Shown: positions 7,847 to 15,847 of the stretch, one piece after another
Layout of the letters: every line of letters begins with the position of its first letter
Position numbering within the stretch: the stretch's first letter is position 1
Notes under the pieces: model-generated
What the model was told of the DNA's origin: nothing
What the model saw: the letters and a program-made list of their open reading frames with translations, nothing else
Database searches by the model: none
Made by a program: the position numbers and the translations under genes
NCBI RefSeq assembly: GCF_030296015.1
Contig: NZ_AP027368.1
Location: 3,582,839-3,646,838, forward strand
Direction of reading: 5' to 3'
Origin: Ferrimonas sp. YFM
Lineage (GTDB): Bacteria; Pseudomonadota; Gammaproteobacteria; Enterobacterales; Shewanellaceae
Length of the DNA: 64,000 nucleotides

Positions 7847-8623
7847 ATGAGAACCCTGTTCACCCTGATTGCCACATCCCTCTTCAACCTGCAGGCGATG
7901 GCCATCACCGCCGATGAAGTGGTGGAGAGGGCCAACCTGGCCTCCTTCTACGCCGGTGACGACGGCCGCAGTCAGGCCAGGATGATCATCGTGGATGCCC
8001 AGGGGCGCAAACAAACCCGGCAGTTTTCCCTGCTGCGCCGTACCCTGGAGAAAGGCGGCGATCAACAGATGTTGGTGTTCTTCTCCCGCCCCTCAGATGT
8101 CCGTGGCACCGTATTCAGGGTCGACAAGAAGGTCGACCGGGACGACGATCGCTGGCTCTATCTTCCGGGGCTGGACCTGCTCAAACGGATCAGCGCCGGG
8201 GACAAACGCACCTCCTTTGTGGGCAGCCACTTCTTCTACGAAGATGTCTCCGGGCGCAACCTCAAAGAGGACAGCTTCACCCTGATTGAGGAGAGTGACC
8301 GCCACTACCTGATTGAAGCCAAACCCAAGGCGCCCGATGCCGTGGAGTTCTCCAGCTACAAGGTGTGGGTGGACAAAGACAACTGGCTGCCCGCCAAGGT
8401 GGAATACCACGACAAGCAGGGAGCGCTCTATCGCCGGGTCGAAACGGTAAAAACCGACACCATTGGCGGCTACCCCACAGTGCTGCGCTCAAAGATCAGT
8501 GATCTTGCCTCAGGGGGCTACACCCTGATGGAGTTTCGCGGCGTTCAGTATGATCTGGGGCTGCCAGAGTCGATCTTCTCCGAGCGCAGCATGCGCCAGC
8601 CTCCGGCCAAATACCTGAGGTAG
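7847..8623 (+). CDS. LolA-like outer membrane lipoprotein-sorting family protein
   Basis: Periplasmic protein of 258 residues with a signal peptide (MRTLFTLIATSLFNLQAMA) and a body matching the LolA-like 'outer membrane lipoprotein-sorting protein' family (PF17131-type): the block around FFSRPSDVRGTVFRV, then DDRWLYLPGLDLLKRISAGDKRTSFVGSHFFYEDVSGR, and DKDNWLPAKVEYHDKQG. These folds are open half-barrels that carry a lipid or hydrophobic ligand. The start at 7847 is preferred because GAGG lies 9-12 bases upstream; an ATG at 7832 overlaps the end of the transporter gene. It probably shuttles cargo between the MMPL transporter and the barrel encoded next. Confidence 0.82.
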   Translation: MRTLFTLIATSLFNLQAMAITADEVVERANLASFYAGDDGRSQARMIIVDAQGRKQTRQFSLLRRTLEKGGDQQMLVFFSRPSDVRGTVFRVDKKVDRDDDRWLYLPGLDLLKRISAGDKRTSFVGSHFFYEDVSGRNLKEDSFTLIEESDRHYLIEAKPKAPDAVEFSSYKVWVDKDNWLPAKVEYHDKQGALYRRVETVKTDTIGGYPTVLRSKISDLASGGYTLMEFRGVQYDLGLPESIFSERSMRQPPAKYLR

Positions 8624-8627
8624 GCCG

Positions 8628-9905
8628 ATGACTCGAATGCTGAGCCTGGCCTTAGGCCTGATCCTGTTCGCCCCTGTCACATTGGCCTCCGACGACGAGT
8701 GGGGTGAGGAGTGGGGGGACGATCCCTGGGCTGAGCAGGTCTCCTCTCCCTGGCAGCCAGTGTCCGGGTATCTGGAGCTGGGCTATGGCACCCGCCTGCA
8801 ATCCGACGCGACCGGTTTGGATGGCCCCACCCTGTCTCAGGCCCTGGGGCGCCTGGAGACCGGCTATCGCAGTGACCGCCTTCAGGGCAGTCTGCGGCTG
8901 GACCTCGGCTATGATGAAGCCGTCGAACAGTGGATTGTCGATGTACGTGAACTGGCCCTGGGCACGGACATCGGGGCCGACGCCCACCTGAAAGCGGGTC
9001 GGCAGGTGTTGACCTGGGGCACCGGGGATTACCTGTTCCTCAATGACCTGTTCCCCAAGGACTGGCAGGCGTTCTTCTCCGGTCAGGACGATGAGTACCT
9101 CAAGGCGCCAGTCAACTCCATCAAGGGCAGTTGGTATGGCCAGAGCCTCAACCTAGATCTGGTGTACATGCCCAGGTTCGAAGCGGACAACTACCTTACC
9201 GGGGAGCGCTTCTCCTACTTTGATCCCATCAGTGGCCAGAAAGTCGCCCCAGACAAGCGTGCTGATGAGCCCAGTGACGATGCCGCCTCGGCCCGGCTTT
9301 ACTGGACCCGGCAGGGGGCCGAATACGCCCTCTACGGTTATTGGGGCTACACCGGCCAGCCCCTGGGCGCAGACGCCCAGGGCAGCCCTCAACACGCCCG
9401 CCTCAACGCCTATGGCGCCAGTGTACGCCTGCCTGCCCTGGGTGGGCTGCTCAACGCCGAAGCCGCCTACCACCTGAGCCCGGACGCAGACAATGCCGAC
9501 CTGTCCGCCCCTAAAGATAAGGTGCTGGCCCTGCTGGGCTATGAAACCGAACTGGTCACCAATCTCACCGGCTCGGTGCAGTACTACCTCGAGCATATCC
9601 GTGACTATCAGGATTACCTGGCGCCGCTGCCCAACCCGGAGTACGCCGCCGACCAGAATCGCCAGTTGCTCACCCTGAGGCTCACCTACCGGGCCATGCA
9701 GGAGAAGCTGACCCTGAGTCTGTTCAGCTTCTACTCACCCACGGACCGGGATTACTACCTGAAACCCCAGGTGAGCTACCGCCCCAACGATCAATGGCTG
9801 CTGAGCGGCGGCCTGAATCTGATGAATGGTCAGGACCAGCACACCTTCTTTGGCCAGCTGGATGACAACAGCAACGCCTGGTTCAGGCTGAGATACCACT
9901 ACTAA
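8628..9905 (+). CDS. Outer membrane beta-barrel protein (DUF1302-like)
   Basis: Protein of 425 residues with a signal peptide ending near LASDDEW, a very acidic Trp-rich segment (DDEWGEEWGDDPWAEQ), and a barrel of alternating strands ending in RLRYHY. The segment GRQVLTWGTGDYLFLNDLFP is the conserved plug or first-strand motif seen in DUF1302-like and related porin-type proteins. It begins 4 bases after the LolA-like gene, in the same operon. By analogy with DUF1302/DUF1329/MMPL gene trios it would be the outer-membrane exit of a three-layer transport route. The acidic Trp-rich N-terminal segment is unusual and could bind a partner. Confidence 0.75.
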   Translation: MTRMLSLALGLILFAPVTLASDDEWGEEWGDDPWAEQVSSPWQPVSGYLELGYGTRLQSDATGLDGPTLSQALGRLETGYRSDRLQGSLRLDLGYDEAVEQWIVDVRELALGTDIGADAHLKAGRQVLTWGTGDYLFLNDLFPKDWQAFFSGQDDEYLKAPVNSIKGSWYGQSLNLDLVYMPRFEADNYLTGERFSYFDPISGQKVAPDKRADEPSDDAASARLYWTRQGAEYALYGYWGYTGQPLGADAQGSPQHARLNAYGASVRLPALGGLLNAEAAYHLSPDADNADLSAPKDKVLALLGYETELVTNLTGSVQYYLEHIRDYQDYLAPLPNPEYAADQNRQLLTLRLTYRAMQEKLTLSLFSFYSPTDRDYYLKPQVSYRPNDQWLLSGGLNLMNGQDQHTFFGQLDDNSNAWFRLRYHY

Positions 9906-9936
9906 TTGAGATATCACCATTAAAAGGAGTTTCCCC

Positions 9937-10158
9937 ATGAGTCGATTTTCTACCGAACGCGCCACCATGACTTTTGCCGGCACCATGGTGCTGCTGTCCG
10001 TCGCCCTGACCCACTGGGTTCACCCGCTCTTCTTCTGGTTCACGGTTTTCATCGGTGTTAACCTAATCCAATCCTCCTTCACCGGGCTGTGCCCGGCCAC
10101 CATGGTGATGAAGAAGCTGGGGATGCCGACAGAAAGAGAGTTAGCCACCAGAGAATAG
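9937..10158 (+). CDS. DUF2892 (YgaP-like) small membrane protein
   Basis: Small inner-membrane protein of 73 residues with two hydrophobic segments and the DUF2892 signature: an N-terminal ER.T...AG, then FIGVNLIQSSFTGLCPATMVMKKLG, including the conserved FTG.CP. In E. coli YgaP this domain is the membrane anchor fused to a rhodanese; here the rhodanese is encoded separately 5 bases downstream. Start supported by AAAGGAG 8 bases before ATG. Role is inferred as membrane anchoring or sulfur handling together with the rhodanese. Confidence 0.85.
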   Translation: MSRFSTERATMTFAGTMVLLSVALTHWVHPLFFWFTVFIGVNLIQSSFTGLCPATMVMKKLGMPTERELATRE

Positions 10159-10163
10159 GACAG

Positions 10164-10514
10164 ATGTTCAGAACCCTGATTGCCGTACTGTTGCTGCTGA
10201 GCAGCACCCTGACCGTCGCCAGCGAGCGCGCCCACCAAGCCTGGCAACAGATTCGCCAGAACGAAGCCGTCATCATCGATGTGCGCAGCCCGGGCGAATA
10301 CGCCGAAGGACGCCTGAAGGGGGCCATCAACATCCCCTATGATGTGATTGGCGAGGAGATCGCCCAGTTGGGTCTGGCTAAAGATCAGCCCATAGTGGTG
10401 TACTGCCGCAGCGGCCGACGCTCGGGCATCGCCCAGGAGGTGTTACAGAATCAGGGGTTCAAGAAGGTGCACAATGGCGGCGGCCTTGAGGAGATGCTGG
10501 AGAGCGGACGCTGA
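10164..10514 (+). CDS. Periplasmic rhodanese-like sulfurtransferase
   Basis: Single-domain rhodanese of 116 residues with a signal peptide (MFRTLIAVLLLLSSTLTVAS), so it works outside the cytoplasm like PspE. The active-site loop is CRSGRRS with the persulfide-forming cysteine at residue 81; the family DVRSPGEYAEGRLKGAINIP block is intact. The start at 10164 is chosen for AGGA upstream and the signal peptide. It is last in the operon and followed by a strong terminator. With the DUF2892 gene it forms a split version of YgaP, which in E. coli is controlled by an ArsR-type repressor. Confidence 0.88.
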   Translation: MFRTLIAVLLLLSSTLTVASERAHQAWQQIRQNEAVIIDVRSPGEYAEGRLKGAINIPYDVIGEEIAQLGLAKDQPIVVYCRSGRRSGIAQEVLQNQGFKKVHNGGGLEEMLESGR

Positions 10515-10530
10515 GTCCAGCCAGAATGAA

Positions 10531-10556
10531 AAAAGAGGACCTTGCGGTCCTCTTTT
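10531..10556. terminator. Bidirectional terminator
   Basis: AAAAGAGGACC-TTGC-GGTCCTCTTTT serves the rhodanese operon on the plus strand and the converging patatin gene on the minus strand. Confidence 0.9.
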
Positions 10557-10559
10557 TCG

Positions 10560-11501
10560 TTAGCTCTGCCGGGCAAAGCGATCCACTTCCGCCTCGATAA
10601 GGTGACGCACCCTCAGCACCGCCTCCTCGCCCGCGGCAATCGCCTCCCCGGCCCGCTGAAACTCCATGGTGTTGATGTCCCCGACCCTGGGCAGAATCAG
10701 CGCCTCCGGCGGATCCCCCATCAGCCGGGCGCGCTTATGCCGCTGCTCCAGGATCTCCATCGACTGATGCATCACCGCCAGCATATTGGGCTGCTGAATG
10801 GTGGTGGAGCTGAAACGATCCGCCAGATCATTCACCAGCTCCTTGCCACTGGCCAGCAGGTCCATAAAGCCGCTCTCCTTCTGCGGCTCCTCCTCCTCGG
10901 GCACATGGGCCACCTCGGTCATCCGCACCGGCTCCGTTGAGCCGTGGCGCCCATCACCGTGCAGGTCCACGGCGATCACCAGGTCCGCTCCCAGCGAGCG
11001 GCAGGCGGATACCGGCACCGGATTGACCACGGCCCCATCCACCAGCCAACGTTCGCCGACGCGTTTGGGCTCCATCAAGCCTGGAATCGAGCAGCTCGCA
11101 CGAACAATGTCCGACAAGGACCCCTTGTCCAGCCACACCTCCTGACCCGAGTAGAGATCCGTGGCCACGGCAATAAAGGGCTTCTCCAGTTCGGTGATCT
11201 CACTGATCCCCATCGCCTCGCTGGCGGCCTGAAACACCTTCTCCCCGGACACCAATCCCCCGCGACGCCAGGTAATGTCGAGCAAGCCCATCACATCCCA
11301 GCTGGAGAATCCGCGAACCCACTGCTCCAGCTCATCCAGCTTGCCGGCCGCGTACGCGGCTCCGACGAAGGCGCCGATGGAGCACCCCGCCACATGGGTC
11401 GGCAGGATGCCGATGCGGGCCAGGCCGCGCAATACCCCAATGTGAGCCCACCCTTTGGCCGCGCCGCTGCCCAGGGCAACACCAATCTTCAAATCCGACA
11501 T
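10560..11501 (-). CDS. rssA: Patatin-like phospholipase, RssA family
   Basis: Protein of 313 residues with the patatin catalytic dyad: oxyanion loop GSGAAKG (residues 11-17), nucleophile elbow G39-C-S41-I-G43 and the DGA motif at 155-157. Cytoplasmic serine hydrolase predicted to act on phospholipids or lysophospholipids; the family name RssA comes from E. coli, where its physiological role is unclear. The elbow reads GCSIG where GTSIG or GTSAG is more common, which should not affect catalysis. It is flanked by a shared terminator at its end and two LuxR regulators upstream. Assignment to the RssA subgroup is from length and motif spacing. Confidence 0.85.
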   Translation of the reverse strand: MSDLKIGVALGSGAAKGWAHIGVLRGLARIGILPTHVAGCSIGAFVGAAYAAGKLDELEQWVRGFSSWDVMGLLDITWRRGGLVSGEKVFQAASEAMGISEITELEKPFIAVATDLYSGQEVWLDKGSLSDIVRASCSIPGLMEPKRVGERWLVDGAVVNPVPVSACRSLGADLVIAVDLHGDGRHGSTEPVRMTEVAHVPEEEEPQKESGFMDLLASGKELVNDLADRFSSTTIQQPNMLAVMHQSMEILEQRHKRARLMGDPPEALILPRVGDINTMEFQRAGEAIAAGEEAVLRVRHLIEAEVDRFARQS

Positions 11502-11604
11502 AAGCTGTTCCAGTTTGGATCTATGACTTTGAAATTAGAATAACGACTTACCCTGCAGAGCACCATACAGGTGCCTGCTGATTCAGCCGAATCCAGCGGG
11601 TCAT

Positions 11605-12741
11605 TCAGGGAAGGGTCAGCAGGGGATCGTGCAATCGGGCTATCAATTGCTGCTGACTGCGCACGCCAAACTTCCGCAGCAGCGCCTGGATGTGGGTGCG
11701 TACCGTGGTCTCGGCCACAAAGCATTCATGGGCGATGGAGCGGGCGTCCAGGCCCCTGGCCACCAGTTGGGCGATCTCCACCTCTCGCCCGGACAGGCCC
11801 AGCTGGCGCTGCAGCAGGCTGAGATTCAGGTGTCGAAATCGATCAGGATTTCGCAACAGCACCAGGGCCTTAAGGCTGGCGTCTTCAAAGCTGTGGGATG
11901 CCGCACACCAGGGCCTGACCAGCAGTTCCACCCCCTGCTGCGCGTCACCGATGCGAATCGGGGCCACCTGGGGAATGCTGCGACTGTCCAGAATGCCACA
12001 GGCCTGCTTCAGCGCCGCCAGCAGCTGCTTCTGTCCCTGCTCACCCCTGAGCAGCAACTGTCCGGAGCAGACACGGGCCAACCCGCTCTCCAGCAGCAGG
12101 GTTTCCGCCTCACCATTGAGGTAGTGCACCCGCCCCTGACTGTCGCACACCAGAGCCCCTACGCCGATCTCATCCAGATGTCGAAACGGCGAGCGGGAGG
12201 GCAGCCTGTGGTAACGGCTCAGTTCGTCCATCTGCAGGCTTTGGGTCAGGTGAGGCATCAGCAGATCCAACCGCCTCACGTGTTCGGGGGTAAACAGCGC
12301 CTGATCCCTGTCCCGGAAGAAGGAGAGCCTGAATACCTTGTCACTGCCCGGCAAAGACGCGTAGCCCCCACAGATGTGGGCAATACCATAGTGGCGGTTA
12401 AAGTCGTTGTAGATCTCAGATCCCAGGTAGGCCCCATAGTCCACCGCCTCCTGAGAGCAGTAGAAATGGCCCTCCTTGAGCAACTCAGACTCCATCAGGG
12501 CCTCGGCCAGGATATCCTTCTCGTGGAAATAGGCGTTGTAATCCGGGATCCCCTCGAATCCCACATCGGCCAGACTGTCCGCCTGCAGCGTCTGGCGGTC
12601 GACCAGGGTCACCCACCCGGCGTTGGAGCCGCTGCCCTCCAGCAACTGCTCCAGCCAATAATCCCAATGGCCGCCATGAATCACCCCCTGATAGAGGGTG
12701 ACGATCAGATCATTGAGGTTCTGATCACTGAGCCTGGGCAT
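11605..12741 (-). CDS. LuxR-type HTH transcriptional regulator (second of a pair)
   Basis: Regulator of 378 residues with a C-terminal LuxR/GerE helix-turn-helix: LSGREVEIAQLVARGLDARS followed by TTVRTHIQALLRKFGVRS. The N-terminal 300 residues hold a sensory region I do not recognise, with a PAS-like stretch (IGVGALVCDSQGRVHYLNGEAETLL). The start at 12741 overlaps the end of the upstream LuxR gene by 17 bases and removes a 15-residue extension that would read into that gene. The two regulators are translationally linked paralogues of the same layout. Confidence 0.82.
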   Translation of the reverse strand: MPRLSDQNLNDLIVTLYQGVIHGGHWDYWLEQLLEGSGSNAGWVTLVDRQTLQADSLADVGFEGIPDYNAYFHEKDILAEALMESELLKEGHFYCSQEAVDYGAYLGSEIYNDFNRHYGIAHICGGYASLPGSDKVFRLSFFRDRDQALFTPEHVRRLDLLMPHLTQSLQMDELSRYHRLPSRSPFRHLDEIGVGALVCDSQGRVHYLNGEAETLLLESGLARVCSGQLLLRGEQGQKQLLAALKQACGILDSRSIPQVAPIRIGDAQQGVELLVRPWCAASHSFEDASLKALVLLRNPDRFRHLNLSLLQRQLGLSGREVEIAQLVARGLDARSIAHECFVAETTVRTHIQALLRKFGVRSQQQLIARLHDPLLTLP

Positions 12742-13669
12742 CCAACATCTCCCTTCGCCGGTGCAACCCGCTCCACTCCAGGCCATTGAGACCGACGTGC
12801 ATCCTCACCATCAACTGATTCAGATTGCGGCTGCCGCTTTTCTGAAGAATCTTGCGAATGTGCGTTCTGACCGTGCTCTCTCCCAGGTACAGCCTCTGGG
12901 CAATCTGCTGGGGCAGGTGCCCCTGCGCCAGTTCAACCGCCACCAGCGCCTCCTTAGGTGACAGGTCATACAGCGACATAAAATACTCTGCTGAAAAGAT
13001 TCGCCCCTGTTCCGGTTGACGCACCAGCACCAGCACCTCCTGCTCTTGAGGAGGGTGCACCAGAATCTGAAACTCGCCACCATTACCCGCTCTGGTCACC
13101 CAATGGCTCTGGCCCCCCGCCACCACCTCCTTGAGCTGCGGCATCCAGGATTCAGGCAGGCACTCCTCATCGCCGATAAGCCGTTCAGCATCGGGATTAC
13201 AGAAGCGGATCAGTCCATCCGGTGAACAGACGATGGCGGCAGTGTGCGTGGGCATCAGCAGATATTGGCGCTCGCGTCCATGGCCATAGAGCACCTTGCT
13301 CCATTGACACAGGTGGGGCCAAAGCAGCTCCAACTCTGGGCTGCCCCAGAGTCCTTCATCCAGCCACAGCCACAGGCCGTAAGGGGTCGAGGTGTCATAG
13401 AACCATCCCCCCTGGCCATGACGGCGGGCACACCCTTCCCCCTCATCCACCCGCTGGATAAAGGCACTGAGATTGGCGCGTGCTTCCCCGGGCAAAGAGC
13501 CGTGACTGCACAGCAACAGCGGAAACTCCACGTCCTTTTCCACCACCGCCACCCCCATGGATGAGCAGGGCAGCAGTTCGGCGAAGCCCTTCAGCCAATG
13601 TTGCCACAAGACCTCACTGAGCCCGGTGAGGTAGAACTTCCGTATCAGGGGATTCAGCTTGGTGATCAC
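12725..13669 (-). CDS. LuxR-type HTH transcriptional regulator (first of a pair)
   Basis: Regulator of 314 residues. The C-terminal part carries LSPKEALVAVELAQGHLPQQ and ESTVRTHIRKILQKSGSRN, a LuxR-type helix-turn-helix. A PAS-like segment (THTAAIVCSPDGLIRFCNPDAERLI) precedes it. No phosphoacceptor receiver domain or acyl-homoserine-lactone motif is evident, so the ligand is unknown. It is transcribed first and overlaps the second LuxR gene by 17 bases. It faces away from the SulP transporter gene across a 374-base gap, so it might regulate that gene, but there is no direct evidence. Confidence 0.82.
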   Translation of the reverse strand: MITKLNPLIRKFYLTGLSEVLWQHWLKGFAELLPCSSMGVAVVEKDVEFPLLLCSHGSLPGEARANLSAFIQRVDEGEGCARRHGQGGWFYDTSTPYGLWLWLDEGLWGSPELELLWPHLCQWSKVLYGHGRERQYLLMPTHTAAIVCSPDGLIRFCNPDAERLIGDEECLPESWMPQLKEVVAGGQSHWVTRAGNGGEFQILVHPPQEQEVLVLVRQPEQGRIFSAEYFMSLYDLSPKEALVAVELAQGHLPQQIAQRLYLGESTVRTHIRKILQKSGSRNLNQLMVRMHVGLNGLEWSGLHRRREMLDAQAQ

Positions 13670-13804
13670 CTAGTCATTCCTCCGTGAACTTCCCCTAAAA
13701 TGTGCGCAATCAACTTAAAAATCAACCACCAACGTCAAATTACCGACCACCGCCAAAATCCGGTCACACCAAAACAAGTGGCAGACGCATCGCATTACCC
13801 CCTC

Positions 13805-13818
13805 TAATCCAAGGATTA
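13805..13818. promoter_or_regulatory. 14-bp inverted repeat, possible operator
   Basis: TAATCC-AA-GGATTA lies 136 bases upstream of the first luxR gene and 226 bases upstream of sulP. Its regulator is unknown; autoregulation by the LuxR pair is one possibility. Confidence 0.3.
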
Positions 13819-14009
13819 ACTCCGGGTTCTCCGACCCATATGCCGTAGAAGATTTATTTCCAGACACAAGGAATGCGCCGCCAGAGCGGGCCAAAAGGTT
13901 AAAAAAAGTGATATCCAGGCGTATTGACCGCGTTACTCGACAAAAGCAACAAAAATGCAATTTTCTTTGACTATCCTTCCCCGAGCTGTCAGACTTCGCG
14001 GCTTTTTAC

Positions 14010-14025
14010 TGTGCAATAGATCACT
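14010..14025. promoter_or_regulatory. Weak CRP-like site before sulP
   Basis: TGTGC-AATAGA-TCACT matches eight of ten half-site positions of TGTGA-N6-TCACA. It ends 19 bases before the start codon, so binding there would repress rather than activate. Confidence 0.35.
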
Positions 14026-14043
14026 TGGGGGTAGTACCAATCG

Positions 14044-15603
14044 ATGTTTGAGCTTAGAAGCAACCCGGATGCCTCGGCCAAGGCAGACATTCTTTCTGGC
14101 CTGACCGTGGCCCTGGCCCTGGTTCCCGAAGCCGTCGCCTTCGCCTTTGTCGCCGGTGTTGAGCCCATGGTTGGCCTCTACGCCGCCTTTATGGTGGGCC
14201 TGATCACCTCCATCATCGGTGGCCGCCCTGGCATGATCTCCGGTGCTACCGGTGCACTGGCGGTGGTAATGGTCAGCCTGGTGGCCCAACATGGTGTGCA
14301 GTACCTGTTTGCCACCGTGGTGCTGATGGGACTGATTCAGATCGGTGCCGGCGCCCTGAAGCTGGGTAAGTTCATTCGTCTGGTTCCTCATCCGGTGATG
14401 TTGGGCTTCGTTAACGGCCTGGCCATCGTCATCTTCCTAGCCCAGCTGGGTCAGTTTAAGGTGGCCGACGCCGCCGGTAACATGGTGTGGATGCGCGGCG
14501 AACAGCTTTACACCATGCTCGGCCTGATTGTGCTGACCATGGCGATCATCCGCTTCCTGCCCAAACTGACCACCGCCGTGCCCTCCTCTTTGGTGGCCAT
14601 TGTGACCGTCACCGGCCTGGTTCACCTGACCGGCATCGAAACCGGCACCGTGGTGGACTTCGTGCGCAACATGACTGGCGACCCCCAGGCCAGTCTGTCC
14701 GGCAGCCTGCCTGAGTTTGGCATTCCCATGGTGCCCTTCAACCTGGACACCCTGATCATCATCCTGCCCTACGCCCTGATTCTGGCGGCCATCGGCCTGA
14801 TTGAATCCCTGCTGACCCTGACCCTGGTGGATGAACTGACCCAGACTCGCGGCCAGGGCAACCGGGAGTGTGTCGGCCAGGGTGTGGCCAACGTAGTCAC
14901 CGGCTTCTTCGGTGGCATGGGCGGCTGTGCCATGATTGGCCAGAGCATGATTAACATCAACTCCGGCGGCCGTACCCGCCTCTCCGGCTTTACCGCCGCC
15001 GTGGCCCTGCTGGCCTTTATCCTGTTCGCCAGCGACCTGATTGAGATGATCCCCCTGGCCGCCCTGGTGGGTGTGATGTTCATTGTGGTCCTGGGTACCT
15101 TCGAGTGGTCCAGCTTCCGCATCATGCGCAAGGTGCCGCGCTCCGACGCCTTTGTGATCGTGCTGGTGTCAGCGGTCACCGTGGCCACGGACCTGGCCAT
15201 CGCCGTTCTGGTGGGTGTGATTGTCGCCGCCCTGCGGTTTGCCTGGGATCACGCCACCCACATGGTCATCAACAGCAAAGAGGACAACTTCGGTCGCAAG
15301 ATCTACCTGGTGAACGGCCCGCTGTTCTTCGCCTCCACCACCAGCTTCCTCGAGCAGTTTGATGCCAACAACGATCCCGATGAAGTGATCGTCGACTTCG
15401 GTGGCTCCCGGGTGTGTGACCACTCCGCACTGGAGGCGATCGACACCCTGGCCGAACGCTACATGAAGCTGGGCAAACATCTGCACCTGCGCCACCTCTC
15501 CAACGAGTGCCGCACTCTGCTGCAGAAAGCCGGTAATCTGGTTGAAGTGAACGTCATTGAAGATCCTACCTACAAGGTGGCAGTGGACGATTTGGGCGGT
15601 TAA
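14044..15603 (+). CDS. SulP-family inorganic anion transporter
   Basis: Inner-membrane transporter of 519 residues from the SulP (SLC26) family. The N-terminal signature is visible as [20 protein letters not shown], with about ten further hydrophobic segments, then a cytoplasmic STAS domain in the last hundred residues ([20 protein letters not shown]). Family members carry sulfate, bicarbonate or other anions; the sequence alone does not tell which. No Shine-Dalgarno sequence is obvious, but the ATG at 14044 gives the usual family start. A clear terminator follows and no partner gene is adjacent. Confidence 0.9.
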   Translation: MFELRSNPDASAKADILSGLTVALALVPEAVAFAFVAGVEPMVGLYAAFMVGLITSIIGGRPGMISGATGALAVVMVSLVAQHGVQYLFATVVLMGLIQIGAGALKLGKFIRLVPHPVMLGFVNGLAIVIFLAQLGQFKVADAAGNMVWMRGEQLYTMLGLIVLTMAIIRFLPKLTTAVPSSLVAIVTVTGLVHLTGIETGTVVDFVRNMTGDPQASLSGSLPEFGIPMVPFNLDTLIIILPYALILAAIGLIESLLTLTLVDELTQTRGQGNRECVGQGVANVVTGFFGGMGGCAMIGQSMININSGGRTRLSGFTAAVALLAFILFASDLIEMIPLAALVGVMFIVVLGTFEWSSFRIMRKVPRSDAFVIVLVSAVTVATDLAIAVLVGVIVAALRFAWDHATHMVINSKEDNFGRKIYLVNGPLFFASTTSFLEQFDANNDPDEVIVDFGGSRVCDHSALEAIDTLAERYMKLGKHLHLRHLSNECRTLLQKAGNLVEVNVIEDPTYKVAVDDLGG

Positions 15604-15637
15604 TCTCGCCCCTTCTCTCAAAACATACAGCAGACAG

Positions 15638-15662
15638 AAAGGCTCCCAAGGGAGCCTTTTTT
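15638..15662 (+). terminator. Terminator after sulP
   Basis: AAAGGCTCCC-AA-GGGAGCCTTT followed by TTT, 35 bases after the stop. Confidence 0.88.
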
Positions 15663-15820
15663 ATGGGTTCTCCCCGGCCTCTCACAGCACCCGACCGGTG
15701 ACACCCAACAGCATTTTAAGTGTGGGCGCAGGAGACGCCCTTTTGCCAGTCAATAAAGACAGCCCAAAGCCCAGGCACTGTCGCCACCATTAAGTCCCCG
15801 CTCCTAAACCCGCGGCATAA

Positions 15821-15844
15821 AAAAGGCTCCTTGCGGAGCCTTTT
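15821..15844 (-). terminator. Terminator of the modular lipoprotein gene
   Basis: AAAAGGCTCC-TTGC-GGAGCCTTTT, 4 bases beyond the minus-strand stop; symmetrical, so it could work from both sides. Confidence 0.88.
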
Positions 15845-15847
15845 CGG

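Larger units (their letters stand above)
13670..14043. other. Divergent intergenic region (luxR pair / sulP)
   Basis: No gene is seen. It holds a 14-bp dyad TAATCC-AA-GGATTA (13805-13818), an A/T-rich stretch (13890-13975) likely to contain promoters, and a CRP-type dyad at 14010-14025. Confidence 0.5.
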
